A stretch of 64,000 bases of DNA from Fasciola hepatica. Lineage: Eukaryota; Platyhelminthes; Trematoda; Plagiorchiida; Fasciolidae. The stretch covers positions 2,438,001 to 2,502,000 of the forward strand of contig CANUEZ040000167.1 in assembly GCA_948099385.1 (NCBI GenBank), written 5' to 3'. Shown here one piece after another: positions 11,398 through 26,789 of the stretch. The notes under the pieces were generated by a model. It worked only from the letters and a program-made list of their open reading frames with translations, made no database searches and was not told the origin of the DNA. Both the position numbers and the translations under genes were made by a program. Positions within the stretch are counted from its first letter, which is position 1. The number at the start of each line of letters is the position of its first letter.

Positions 11398-12340
11398 CCA
11401 CTAGCTAATACTGAAAAGCTATGCGACCTAGATTACACTGACGACTCTGTCTGCTCGTTCGAATGCACGAAACATGCGCAACCTGCACTAGATAGACTCA
11501 AAAGAACTGCAGCTCCATTCGGCATGCGATTTGCACCTCTAAAGTGTAAAATGATGTTGCAAGACTGAACGTCAACATTTGCGAGCTTGATGCTTAATAA
11601 GGACGTGCTAGAAACTGTCGACCGTTTTAGTTACCTCGGCAGCAGCGTGACGACGGATGAGAGCACAGTAGTAGAGATGAACTGGCGTACATCCAAGACT
11701 GGAACGGTGTATGCTGTATTGAAGCATCTATGGCGCCGACCTGATATTTCGCTAGAGTTGAAAAGTCGTGTGTATTGTGCCGCAGTGCGTTCAGTTTTGT
11801 TGTATAGTTGCGAGACTTGGGGTCTGCGTGCGCAATGTGTTTGTCGTCTTGGGGTTTTCGACCATCGACGTTTGCGTAGCATCGCTAAGATTTGGTGGAA
11901 TAACCACGTGAACAATGCTGAGGTCAGAAAGCGAGTATTGGGTACTAGTTCAGAGAACATTCTGTCACAGCTTATCCAGCTCAGTAGACTTCGTTGTTTG
12001 GGGTTCGTGTTACGTATGGCAGATACACGTCTACTATACCGTGTCCTATTCTCCGCCTCTCCCAGGGAGTGGAAGAGACCACGTGGAGGTCAACAGATGA
12101 CTTGGCAGCGAGGAATGAGAAAATGTACAGCAAACTTAGGAATAGTAGATGCTTCATGTCTTCGTAGTTGGGGTACAAAAGATCCCTCAATCAGTTGGCT
12201 GGATGCACTGAAGGATATGGCAATGAACCGCGAACAGTGGTGATCGTGTTGTCACCTTCTGTCGAATCAGAATGATTGATCAGTGTTCGTTTGTACAGTT
12301 AGATTGGTCGGTGGGGCCTGTCCTGTTGTTCACCGCCGGA
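11398..12340 (+). mobile_element. RTE LINE family 1, 5'-truncated copy 2
   Basis: The fragment begins just upstream of the RT catalytic motif (CDLDYTDDSVC, with Thr where copy 1 has Ala) and runs to the end of the coding region at 12243 and part of the 3'UTR. It is nearly identical to the inverted copy 3 over its whole coding length. It shares with copy 3 an in-frame TGA at 11566-11568, where copy 1 has TGG (Trp). About 100 bases of the 3'UTR are missing relative to copies 1 and 3. Confidence 0.9.
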
Positions 12341-12389
12341 TGGTATTGTCCACTGAGGGGGCGACGTTAAAAGAATCCTTAGAAAGGTG

Positions 12390-16205
<3,816 letters not shown>

Positions 16206-17511
16206 GATAAGTAGATGATTGTCTGCACTCGGTTTGGATATGCTCTAGGTTACCACTTCTGTGGTCTATAGGATTGGGAAAGCGACCGATTGAGCGTAAA
16301 TGGAGGTTATCGTAAAAATCACATTTACCTGATGAATTTTTCACCGCAGTTGACACATTGTGACCACGACTACGTGTTTATTATTCGCGAATAATAGAGG
16401 TCAAATAAATGACATTTAGTTGATCACAAGCTGCTATCTTCACCCAATGTATGTGGCAAACTTTTTCTCGTTATGCAATTAAACGCTTTATTCTAATCCC
16501 GAGTACAAATACTAACTAACTTACATTTCATGTGGAGTGAAGAACAGATTAAACAGTGTATGACTTGTGGTGAAGTCCAATATAGAACTTAGGTGACGAT
16601 GATAAAGGACGTTCGACGCCATAAGACTCTTGGGGCGCGCAAGTCAAGAGTATTAGATAGCACGATTCATTCCGGAGCATTTTGCTGCATCTTTGCTAGT
16701 GCATACTGCGGTCAAGATTGATTTTAGAATCGTTTAAATATCTTCCAGGCAGTTAACATGCATTCGTATCATGGATGCCGTTCTAGCATGAACCAGGGTA
16801 TCTTCACGAAACAAAATTTGAATAAATAAGCATGTTGGTACTGAGGATGAAATGAGAGCAAATTCTGTGTGCGCCCTTAGGTGCAACCCGTCCGGACCAC
16901 TGACTTTATCGCACTTCATCGGAAAAATATATCCACTACGGAATATCCATTTAATGTCACTGTTGAGCCTAGGGCCATAATCTACATCAAATATCGGTGG
17001 AGTCTGCCAGTTTGCTTCGCTATCACTCAATTTTCACACGCGCTTTTCTAGCAGACTTTCTTATACACCATGTTGTATCTGCTCTCTTTTGCCTACTAAT
17101 AAGCTTTTGAGTAGCAAGTTGAGAAGTTCGACTGCGTTGCACATCGAACCTGAGAGAATTTATTCAGTAACAGTGCTTGTTTGCAAGTTCTGCTCAGCAA
17201 TGCAGTGAACTTCTTGGGTTAGGGGATAAGTGTCCCTTGTACTTAATACTTGAAAAAGTGTTTTCTACGAGTCAGTGTCTTAACTGACTAACATACAACG
17301 TCCAAATATGATTCAATGCGTTAGGCGCGTTTGTCATACAGATGAAACCTGATTCACTTTTCATCTACGTCTTTGCTACATAACTTTCATGAAGATGATG
17401 AAATCACCAGTAACCATCATCTTCCAACACCGTAAACATATGGATACAACGAGTAAATTAAGTTTCTCCATTTCTGAGTCGTCTAACCGCTATCACTGCA
17501 ATCTTTTTTAG
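16206..17511. other. Distal intron segment before the third USP10 exon
   Basis: No gene is seen. A decayed RT scrap lies at 16740-17030. The last 20 bases form a T-rich acceptor for the exon at 17512. Confidence 0.5.
16740..17030 (-). pseudogene. Jockey/CR1-like reverse transcriptase scrap
   Basis: A 97-codon minus-strand frame contains KCDKVSGPDGLHLRAHTE, then VPTCLFIQILFREDTLVH. This resembles the RT0/RT1 block KxDKSxGPDGIHPRVLKE followed by LFxxSLxEGxxPxxWK of CR1 and Jockey LINEs. It is isolated; no flanking RT motif is seen. It could belong to the same family as the fragment at 8585-9232. Confidence 0.5.
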
Positions 17512-17838
17512 GTTACCTCGGTTGAATCTGCCTTGTTCTCGTTGTCCAATCGTGAAGAGGTTTCCGACTATCTTGACCCATTGACAGGCATGGCCTCTAC
17601 ACTACGTCGACATACGTGTTTAGACCAGTTGCCACCATTTTTCCTGTTCCAGCTGAAACGTTTCACCGTCAATCAGTCATCCAATGCACCCGGTGGTAAA
17701 ATGGGGAAATCACTCAAACTAATCCCCGTTCAACAGGAACTGTTAATTCCAAGCAGTGAGTTTGATGTTCCGGTTGATCTTTGTTTAAACGAAAAGTCGA
17801 CTCTTCATGAGCTTCTGAGCACTGTGCTTGAAGTTTGG
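17512..17838 (+). CDS. USP10: USP10-like deubiquitinase, core catalytic-domain exon
   Basis: The exon encodes 109 residues in phase 0 from the acceptor TTTTTTAG. It starts VTSVESALFSLSNREEV and continues SDYLDPLTG. The block LDQLPPFFLFQLKRFTVN is the conserved LPP-x-L-x-LKRF signature of ubiquitin-specific proteases. Next comes a Gly/Lys loop and PSSEFDVPVDLCL, matching the EYPVDLEI strand of USP10. The best donor is GTAACA at 17839, ending the exon in TVLEVW. A 12-base sequence near the end (17809-17820, encoding ELLS) recurs at the next exon's start, so the exact junction deserves testing. No Cys pairs of a zinc-binding insertion are seen in this exon. Confidence 0.92.
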
Positions 17839-18741
17839 GTAACAGTGATAGTGTCGCCTCAACTGTTGGTGGAACGTTTGCAGCCTAAATACCAAGCTCA
17901 GCGACAAATCGCTTATGAAAATCATCAAATTGAGCGACGATCATCAGCAAATTTTTAAAGTCTGAGAAAACTAACTGTACCAAAAGTTACGTTTAAATCG
18001 ACGTCAGTTACCAGCTATCCTGGGCATTCGCAGTGTTTTTGGGGTGCGTTTTGCGCCTGCAAGGCGCTAAATTGTACCTCAGTACTGCATTCGTTCAATA
18101 CCAAACTTAGCGGTCGGATATCTTATGGGATTTGTTGCGTATTGTGCAAACACGTTGGGTTTCTCTTAATCCCCGGTATCTCTTGCGTCGATCTAACATC
18201 CAGTTGTCGACCAGTGGACGAATGTAAGCCGCGACAGTCAATTTAATTTTACTGTGGAAGAAATGAATAACACTGATAGATGAAGCTGACGTCGAAATCG
18301 TCAACATTAAGCTCATTCATTCCTCAGCCTGACACTTTTTGAAGCAGTTTCCTGGGTCTGTGGAATTAGAACTGCACCTGTCATGAAACATTAGGTTGCT
18401 AATTTTCCATATTATGCTCAGCTTTGATCCACCCCATAGCTACGATAACACCTCTCTTGAATACTTTCTTGGGCACTTGTTTTTACTCCGGAGTGTTGAA
18501 TCCACTTCCGGTGCTCTGTCCGAATTTTGTTCGTGTTATAACCATCTATTGTTATAGTGTTAGAGTGCATTGGGGTACGTCGACTGTATTCGCTCATCGG
18601 TGCTCCCTACGAGTTCCAACGGTTTGCTCACAGGCTAGAAAAAAGACCATAGGTGATGTCATACTTGTTTATTGTGTTTTCAGCCCTTCAAACGACTCGG
18701 GGAATTCTGTACCGAGTGCTCTCGATATCTGCTTTTCAAGA

Positions 18742-21700
18742 TATCATCATCATCATCTTACAGCATTAAACAGCAGGGCAAGCCCCACTGACCACTGCCT
18801 TTGTCACCATGTTGCACGTTGAATTAGACAGTGTGAATACACAAGATGGTCAGGGAGTGGACCTACACGGGTGTGAAAAGGAAAGAATGCCCTAGTAGCC
18901 AACACACGGAATACACAGTCTAACTGTACAAACGCACACTGATCAATCATTCTGATTCGACAGAAGGTGACAACACGATCACCACTGTTCGCGGTTCATT
19001 GCCATATCCTTCAGTGCATCCAGCCAACTGATTGAGGGATCTTTTGTACCCCAATTACGAAGACATGAAGCATCTACTATTCCTAAGTTTGCTGTACATT
19101 TTCTCATTCCTCGCTGCCAAGTCATCTGTTGACCTCCACGTGGTCTCTTCCACTCCCTGGGAGAGGCGGAGAATAGGACACGGTATAGTAGACGTGTATC
19201 TGCCATACGTAACACGAACCCCAAACAACGAAGTCTACTGAGCTGGATAAGCTGTGACAGAATGTTCTCTGAACTAGTACCCAATACTCGCTTTCTGACC
19301 TCAGCATTGTTCACGTGGTTATTCCACCAAATCTTAGCGATGCTACGCAAACGTCGATGGTCGAAAACCCCAAGACGACAAACACATTGCGCACGCAGAC
19401 CCCAAGTCTCGCAACTATACAACAAAACTGAACGCACTGCGGCACAATACACACGACTTTTCAACTCTAGCGAAATATCAGGTCGGCGCCATAGATGCTT
19501 CAATACAGCATACACCGTTCCAGTCTTGGATGTACGCCAGTTCATCTCTACTACTGTGCTCTCATCCGTCGTCACGCTGCTGCCGAGGTAACTAAAACGG
19601 TCGACAGTTTCTAGCACGTCCTTATTAAGCATCAAGCTCGCAAATGTTGACGTTCAGTCTTGCAACATCATTTTACACTTTAGAGGTGCAAATCGCATGC
19701 CGAATGGAGCTGCAGTTCTTTTGAGTCTATCTAGTGCAGGTTGCGCATGTTCCGTGCATTCGAACGAGCAGACAGAGCCGTCAGTGTAATCTAGGTCGCA
19801 TATCTTTTCAATAGTTGCTAGTTCGACACCGACATCCTGAAGATTTTGCAACGCACTCTCCAATATTTTCGTCCGTGAAGAAGTTGAACAGGAATGGAGA
19901 CATGGGACATCCTTGTCGAACACCACTGTTCGTTTCGAAACGACCGGATCGCTCACCGTAAACTCTAACGCGGCCAGAAGTATGAGAATACAATGATCTC
20001 AGTAGGTTCACGAACTTCTGGAGCGTACCTTTTCGATGAAGAACACTGAAAAGCGTTGATCGATCAATTGAATCGAAGGCGCCTTTCAGGTCTAAGAAAA
20101 CCATCACTGTCGGTCGGCGGTGCGTGTGACGCGTTTCAAGTAGTTGATGAAGGTTAAAAATCTGGTCTATGCATCCTCGAACCGGGCGGAATCCAACCTA
20201 CTGTTCGCGGGTTTCCCTCTCGCCAGCGGGTATAATACGGTGCAGCAAAATTGGGGCTAGTACTTTGGCAACTATCGGAATTAAGCTAGTCCTACGATAG
20301 TTACTATAGTCATTGGGTATCCCCTTCTTGAAGATGGGAACAATCAGTGACTCCCTCCGTATTAAGGGAATACTCTCCTCGTTCCAAATGTCGCGGAACA
20401 TGGTCGTAAGTGATTTTATCAAAACATTTCCCCAGTTTTAAAAGGACTGGGGGAAGTTCGTCGGGACCGGTCGCTCCCCCTCGCTTTAGTTATCGAATAC
20501 ATGACTCTACTTCCACTTCTGATGGGAGTTCAAGTGATACCACCCAAGGAGTCGGAGTTGTTGATACGGGAGTATCTACACTAGCGCGGGGCCCAACGGT
20601 CGAGCCTTTGCTGTTTGCCATGTATGGGTTCTCCATTTCTGTCGCGAATCGTTTCACTGACCTGGATGCACTGTCCACCGGTGTCACGAATACGTTTGAA
20701 CACTCTTTGACTGTTACCTGAAGCAGCTGCTATTTCCATTTCTTCGGCTACCTTGACCCAATTCTTAAGGCGTTTCGTAACTTGCCTTTGTAGCTTTCTC
20801 CGCATCTTATTCATCTCCTTACAATTCGGGAGATGACGTTCTTGCTCTATTAGACCGAGTGACTCTTAAGAAATCCAGTGTCTTTGATGGACATCGGATC
20901 TTGGACCACAGGCGAAACCTGCTGCCACGTGCATCGCCTGTTTGATATGAGCCCAGTGCTCATCTGCATTAATGTCCGTGGTAGTTCCTAGCTCATGTAC
21001 TAACTTCTGTTCATAACCGGTGCGTACTTCTGGATCGCACATACGTTGCACATTTAACCGCGTTTGCGGTTTGCGACGATTAATATAGAGACGGAGAGAT
21101 GATCGGATTAAAACTAATTCATGGCCCGACTCTACGTACGTGGACAAGTAAGATCTACAGTTCTGAACAGAACTGTGCTACCGGTAGCTCAAGGCGACAT
21201 GATCAGTCTGGCTTCGAGTACCTGTAGAGTTAGAGCGCGATGTCGCTGTGCGACTCGAGCTGTGTCGGAAATTGGTGCTAGACAAGAACAATCGATTGTC
21301 TGCACAAAATTGGAGAAGCCTATCCCCGTTATCTGTGCGCTCAGCGGGTAATGCATAACGGCCACCTAAACAAGCTTCTGACACACTAAGTTTGCCAACT
21401 TGTGCATTGAAGTCACCAGCTAGCACTACAGTGTCAGAACCTTTGCTGCTCTGGACGAGGGTTTTGAGTTCATCGTAGAACTGATATTTTTGCGTGTCAG
21501 GGCTGCAGTCCGTTGGAACGTATCCTGAGATCACAAATAAATTGCGCTTAACAGAATTATCCTTTCGAAAGGCCGACCGACCCCTGGAGTCTCGTAGCAC
21601 ATAAACGACTATTAACAGGGATCCAGTTTAAAAGGGCAGCCTCAGCCTTGTCAGTTCAGACTAATCCTACACCACGTTGACCCACAGCTCAAGCTGCTTC

Positions 21701-22548
21701 GTCTCCTGAAGTGCGCATAAAGAACCTCGATGAGATACCAGGAGCAACTAGTTGAGTCACAGTGCTCGAATGCTGGCTATGCGTTTCATTTAAGCAGCAG
21801 ACATCAATCTTCAGTGAATCTAATGTGAGGGCTAGGCACGCCTGTTGACCCCGACCTGCATGACTGTACGCACGTTGAAGGAGCCAAGGTTCAGAGGCTG
21901 ACGAGGCTTGAGAAAATATAAGTGACCAGACAGAAAATTATTCCCGACACTATTTGACAGTGAACAGTTGTGAGTATCGACCGTGTTGTCAATGGGAGCA
22001 TTTTGGGTGGGTAGATGGGGCAAAGAGGGGTGGTTGGGGACAGAAGACAAAGGTTGAATAGAAGGGAGGGAATTCTGAGCAGTAGCCCACTTATCACTAC
22101 CCACCCGATGCACTTGATGCAATGGGCAGCGCGGTTCTGATTATCCTGCGCGACGACCGATGCAGTATGGAATTCTTTGTATTGGTGCAGTTCATGGGAG
22201 ATGTTGGACGGGTACTGCTAGGGTGTCCAGCCACAAAGCAAGAGAACGATTAGGGTCTTCATCCAAAGCCTCTAGTTCTAACAAGAACCTATCTGCATGA
22301 CAGCGGAATGGCTTAGTGGAAGCTTATTTGCTTGGATCAATTATTCTTCCACTGATTTTGTGGACTGAGTTTCCAGCTCAGATCAACCCCTAATCTGTAG
22401 GCTCAGGAGACTGGACTTTGTCTGACCTCTACCCATTGACCTTTCAGGTATGATTGCATCTCCGGCTTAAGGAACTCATCCTGTATAGATCTATGGAGTA
22501 TAGAGGCACGCAAGCCATCACACCACGTCAAGGTTCACTCTCGTCGTG
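18742..22548 (-). mobile_element. RTE LINE family 1, inverted copy 3, near full length
   Basis: This is the reverse-strand relative of the element at 3.6-7.5 kb: same leader, endonuclease, RT and GAT tail. Blocks on the complement: leader and endonuclease start (22122-21832), endonuclease with SGYVPTDCSP and AGDFNAQVG (21600-21178), linker (21147-20490), RT start (20422-20198), motif A FLDLKGAFDSIDRS at about 20100, motif B GVRQGCPMSPFLFNF, motif C as CDLDYTDGSVC with the second Asp replaced, and C-terminal block 19635-18979. Multiple frameshifts and stops make it inactive. It lies antisense to the host gene. Confidence 0.9.
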
Positions 22549-23654
22549 ATGGTATTCAAGATATGAACTCTAAAAGGAACACAACAGAGTGACGTTGCAC
22601 AATTTATACCCGTATTCATTTGGCTGTACCGCATCAGGTGCATACTACTTTGAAGCCTTTCGCTTTATATCCGCTAGTTCTTTCGTAATTTTCATACATC
22701 CGTTTGTCTTTCACAGTTTGTGTTATGAATTACTAGCTATTTTTTAAAATTAGCTCTGTCAACACGGTAGTCAACAAGTTCTCGAAACCCTTGCGTAGTA
22801 ACTGCGGTGTTCATCAAAGTACTGTCCCACTAACGTTTTTTGGGATATGCGTGTTTTGTCTGTCACAGCCCCTGACCGTCCCTGGGACCACGCTGTTCAC
22901 ATCGTATCATACTCAGATATCACCTTTTTCCGTGATCGTTAGAGGTTCTAGGACGATCTGTTCTGTGTTCAGTAATCGTCACGTTTGTGATAACGCAAAA
23001 CTCTTCATAATGTGTTAGTTCGTTTTCAGTCTATCACTATCTTCGTTTGATTCCGATCAATGAATGACCAGCACTGATTGTCTGCTCAGAATGGACTCGC
23101 TCAAATACACTCGAGCCATCAGCAACACCAACATACATCGAATTTCCAGTATTATGGCTTGTGTCAGTAATCTTTCTGGCAACCTTCTCAAATCTGTAGG
23201 CTGTTTCCCATCTCTACTTCCCTCATTTTACTCTACTGATCTCAATTAAGTTTTGCCGGTCTTTTGGAGAAAGTGTGTTGTACTCAGCGCTGGGGACTTC
23301 TGACTATCAGCCATGCTAATATATTTACACAACACTCTCCCCAAATTGTATGAATTTTACTGGAAATTCTCGCATGTCCGTTCCGTGTTATTCCTACCAT
23401 TCCGATCACGAATTACCTCAACGAGTGAAGGAAACAAACAAAAATCAAAAAACGATGCTCCGCTTGTATTTATGTTTTGGTTAGATGTGAGATTGCGTTC
23501 CTGTAGAAATTAGGTTGTAGGAGAAGGAGTCAAACAATTGATCGGGTGGAATGAAAGGTTGCTGGGAATATCGTAAAAACCCTTTTGGCAGTTCAAAGTA
23601 AAAGCGGCAGTTGAAACAACTCGAACTTTATTCTTTGAATAGTTATTCGCTTCG

Positions 23655-23875
23655 GTTTACTGATTGATGAAAAATACCATGAAACTTGAAGTAAGGAACC
23701 ACATGAAGGTCAGGTCTGGTAGCGACAGTAGAATACTGTATATCACCAGTTCACCGTTACGGGAAGTGGTATGGCAACACGGATGAAGGTTAGTGTTTAT
23801 GCGGACTCTAAGGTACTCGGTGAAATCCCTTTTGGACAGACAGCAAGAATTGATCACTCGTATGTCAGAATGTGA
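23655..23875 (-). mobile_element. tRNA-derived SINE, diverged copy
   Basis: On the complement the stretch from about 23750 to 23690 follows the body of the SINE at 24.0-24.2 kb (GGTGATA.ACAGTA, then CTGTCG, then ACC..CTGACCT, then GTGGTTC). The tRNA-like head is decayed. Limits are approximate. Confidence 0.45.
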
Positions 23876-23934
23876 CTGAGATCCAGAAAGATTGCAAACG
23901 CATTGGACACATTTTGAAAGGTTTTAATGAAGTC

Positions 23935-24212
23935 CTAACTTGGTGGATTTTACTAAGTGCCTGCGTATCACTGCAGTGTAATGTGTCCATCCCGTAGCCT
24001 CAGAGACCTACTACACTCTTACGGATAAACGGCAGTCATGATCCTGACACTAGGAATGAAGAACCAGAAGAAGTCGTAATAGGTCAGAGGTGGTAACGAG
24101 CCGAACGACAGTGGATTACTGTCTATCACCTAAGTAACCAACGGTAGCGAGATTCGAACCTCCGACGTAGTGAGTAAACATCCTAGACCACTCAACCACC
24201 AAGGTCGCGGAG
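23935..24212 (-). mobile_element. tRNA-derived SINE with intact A and B boxes
   Basis: On the complement the head starts near 24212 and has an A box TGGTTGAGTGG (24198-24188) and a B box GGTTCGAATCTC (24160-24149), the internal RNA polymerase III promoter of tRNA genes. No convincing cloverleaf closes at the acceptor stem. A body with CAGTAATCCACTGTCG and CGGCTCGTTACCA follows, shared with the copies at 24326 and 44514. This is therefore a SINE rather than a working tRNA gene. Confidence 0.75.
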
Positions 24213-24325
24213 TGTTGCTATCTCGTTGTTTACCCCGATTTGCATTGACATTCACTTGTTCATTTATTACTCCTCCGTATTAGAACTTTTGCTGACTCGG
24301 ATCTTAAGCTGCACATCGGCTAAGG

Positions 24326-24500
24326 GCGGTAGTCAACAATGCACTGTCGTCCGGCTTGTTACCACATTTGACCTATTGAGACTTTATGTGGTTCTTCACT
24401 CTGTGTCCCACGATCTGGCTGCCGGTTATCCCTAATAGTGCAGTGGACCACTGTGACCGGGGTGTACCCGTTCAGCTGTATTCATGCGCAGTCATGCAGT
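24326..24500 (+). mobile_element. SINE body, 5'-truncated, inverted to its neighbour
   Basis: The stretch begins with CACTGTCGTCCGGCTTGT and runs collinear with the body of the SINE at 24.0-24.2 kb, including GGTTCTTCACTC and CTGCCGGTTATCC. No tRNA head is seen. The two copies face each other across about 110 bases. Confidence 0.65.
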
Positions 24501-24793
24501 AAAAGAAGGTTTCATAGACAAACAGTAGCAAGCTCACTGCGATGGTCTTCCTTCGGCTTTTCTTGTTAGTGTCATCGAACACAGTGACCTATTAAGCCTC
24601 TTATGGCTGTGAGATTTTTCCTCCGTTATAATGCAGCGGAATATGATGGAGGCGAATCTTACCCCACAGTTCGTGCTTTAACTCTGTTTGGGTTCGCTGT
24701 ATGTTAGTTGTATGTGGGACTGTAGTATCACCTCCTGTTCACACATACCATTCTCGCTGATCTTCCCCAATTTGTCCTTTCCTATGTATAGAG

Positions 24794-25234
24794 CTTCTGA
24801 GCGGCGAAAAGCAATTCTCAATTGATCAACGCACTTATCGACTTCAAAGCGTAATTTTTCATGTGGGTCTTACTGCACACTCTGGACATTATACGGTTGC
24901 CGTACGGTGCTGCCCTGAATTGCTGGCCAAATTGGAGCGTTCAGTAACCAGGCACCCTGTTGACACTCGCAATCCGCCCTTGTCATCAGTCTCAAGACCT
25001 TCCTTCACATTCCTGTACTTAGATGACACACACGGCTGTCTCATCCCTGATGGCGAACCTCAAAGACTCCTGTTTGCCACACATCGTCCACTTGACGTTC
25101 AAACCGGCCAATTCCGTTCGCTCCCGAACATCAACGCGGTCTCTCCGGCCGATCGAACTTCTGTCGGACACCAACCACGAACTCCTTATGTTCTTGTGTA
25201 CGAATCTGTTCTCAGTTGCAAACGAACCAGTTAA
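24794..25234 (+). CDS. USP10: USP10-like deubiquitinase, terminal exon with His box
   Basis: The exon encodes 146 residues and a TAA stop at 25232. It starts LLSGEKQFSIDQRTYRL, continues QSVIFHVG, then LTAHSGHYTVAV. The last is the USP His box (HSGHYT; USP10 has TGGHYTTDVF) and carries the catalytic His. The third catalytic residue is probably Asp in FLYLDDTHG, matching WLRIDDQTV of USP10. A 25-residue insertion separates the two compared with the vertebrate protein. A final TPYVLVYESV matches the closing strand (TAYLLYYRR). An acceptor at 24792-24793 keeps phase 0 with the exon ending at 17838. The alternative AG at 24790-24791 would need a phase-1 donor that I could not find. Confidence 0.92.
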   Translation, partial: LLSGEKQFSIDQRTYRLQSVIFHVGLTAHSGHYTVAVRCCPELLAKLERSVTRHPVDTRNPPLSSVSRPSFTFLYLDDTHGCLIPDGEPQRLLFATHRPLDVQTGQFRSLPNINAVSPADRTSVGHQPRTPYVLVYESVLSCKRTS

Positions 25235-25668
25235 TGCTGTCTTGAGTTGTACAATGTTAGTGCTTATGAACAGCGTTCACAAAGGGCAAAATTAGACTGC
25301 ATATTGTTTTTTTATATCGTTCCGCAATGTTCTTTTCCAGTGTATAGATTGGGCCGGTGGTGGTCGCGCGGTAATTTGAAGTGCTCTCCGTGATCATTGT
25401 TGATAAATGCTGACGAACAGTGCAGTTAATGTTGGTTGGAAGGGGGGACATGTACCCCTCTGTCTTCGTCACCCTTTCCAACAATGAGATTAGAAATGCT
25501 AAACATTCAAATCTGCCTATGAAACTAACCGTCTCTTAATGTCCCCGTCTTATTTCTGTTCGGTCTGTATTGTATTCTCGCTCGCAGGCCTATCGAATGT
25601 CGGAAATGTGTTCACCTCATTTCTTGCTGTGTATATTCAAGCCCCCTCATTTTCACTTAATTATATGC

Positions 25669-25674
25669 AATAAA
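25669..25674 (+). promoter_or_regulatory. Polyadenylation signal of the USP10-like gene
   Basis: AATAAA lies 435 bases after the stop codon, followed by a T-rich stretch near 25708. It is the first canonical hexamer I see downstream of the stop. Confidence 0.6.
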
Positions 25675-25802
25675 GCAAATTACACAAATCTCTCGGGTCG
25701 CTTTGTGTATTTTTTTAGTGGGATATCGCTAGCAATACCTGTACTGCGTGAAGATTGATTTCATAGACAATTTAGATAAAGCTGTAATTTCATTTGGATG
25801 CA

Positions 25803-26080
25803 ATGGAGCGTGCACAGACGGAGAGTCCATTTTTAGAATCACTCCGTGATTCTCCCAAACATAATTCGTCGGTTAACACGACTGGCCTTCAGAACGAGGA
25901 CACGTTGTACCGAGTACGGATTTTCAATCTGAATAGTAGGGCTTTGTATCTGGATAACAGGAATAATCACCGTGTGATTGTTAAGAAGGACTTTCCGTTC
26001 ATGCCCGCTCCATTCGATTCAGCTGAGATTACAGCTGTGGAATGATCAACTATGCGAATGATTGGGGAGAAGAGTACCGG
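25803..26080 (+). other. Candidate first exon or short reading frame downstream of USP10
   Basis: An ATG-started frame of 80 codons (25803-26045) has protein-like composition (TLYRVRIFNLNSRALYLD, then HRVIVKKDFPFMPAPFD). A second ATG at 26042 overlaps its stop and runs 13 codons in the +2 frame to a perfect donor GTAAGT at 26081. This could be the 5' exon of the next gene with an upstream frame, or a frameshifted exon. No homologue is recognised and no matching acceptor exon was found nearby. Confidence 0.3.
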
Positions 26081-26086
26081 GTAAGT

Positions 26087-26470
26087 ATACATGATAAGCA
26101 TCAACAACCGCAAAACCGGTCGTTTGTTTCGGGGGAAATTTCGTCCTGTCATCCAGATATCTTAATATTAAGGTCAGTAATAGCAAGCGACGGATAACAA
26201 ATGGTCAATATTGTTTTGTTATCGATTTGTAAGGTAGTTTATCCGATACTATAGTTGATATCACCTAGCAAAATATCCGAATCGAAAACCAAGAGTGATT
26301 GCGTTTGACGACGTAATTCACGTGCTTAATAATTAGTTGGCTGAGGTCGTCATCTTTAAATGGTGGTTTGAGGGACGCAGCACCTTGTAGCTTCGTAAAA
26401 GATAACATTCCTACGAAGTGCTTTAGAGGAATCTGTTTTTGGTTACCGCTGGGCTGTAGCGTCGCGATCC
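26087..26470. other. Intergenic sequence left of the duplication
   Basis: Nothing recognisable. Similarity with the second copy begins abruptly near 26471. Confidence 0.5.
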
Positions 26471-26700
26471 GCTTCCTTACTCAGTCTGTTGAATAATACG
26501 TGCGTACTGAACGATGTCTGCATTTCACGAGTTTCGCTCCTAGAAAATATATGCTCGGTCTCATTCGAACGTGGCTTCATTGAGCACGTAAACTGCACAC
26601 AAATGATACACTAGTTGAGGAATATGAAAAGCCGTATACATAGGCATAACCGAGTAATCGATAAATAGTCCATTTACAGTGACGATGTCGTCAGCGTTAA
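26471..26700 (+). pseudogene. Penelope-like element scrap at the duplication border (A)
   Basis: One frame reads FTSFAPRKYMLGLIRTWLH, stop, ARKLHTNDTLVEEYEK. This matches the connector block after the RT of the intact Penelope ORF in this window (SSLAPVAYKRGLVRTLF, then RAQKICTEDQ). Several stops follow. The family differs from both other Penelope relics here. Confidence 0.6.
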
Positions 26701-26789
26701 CCAGGAGCAATCAGACCACCAATTGCAACATCTGACTAGGCGAATGCGCTGTGCGACTCCAAACAACTCACGTAATATCACACGGTTTC

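Larger units (their letters stand above)
17839..24793 (+). other. 7.0 kb retroelement-bearing intron of the USP10-like gene
   Basis: It joins phase-0 exons. It contains a near-full-length RTE LINE in reverse orientation and, nearer the 3' end, three SINE copies. The stretches 17839-18741 and 22549-23650 hold no recognisable gene or element. The acceptor follows a clear pyrimidine-rich run (24745-24785). Confidence 0.75.

Noticed and set aside
19032..19241. Frames repeated identically at 6953-7162, 11981-12190 and 19032-19241
   Set aside because: They are antisense shadows of the conserved LINE C-terminal region, identical because the element sequence is.
24130..24212. Possible tRNA gene on the complement
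   Set aside because: A and B boxes are present, but I cannot close a full cloverleaf and the head continues into a repeated body, so it is a SINE.
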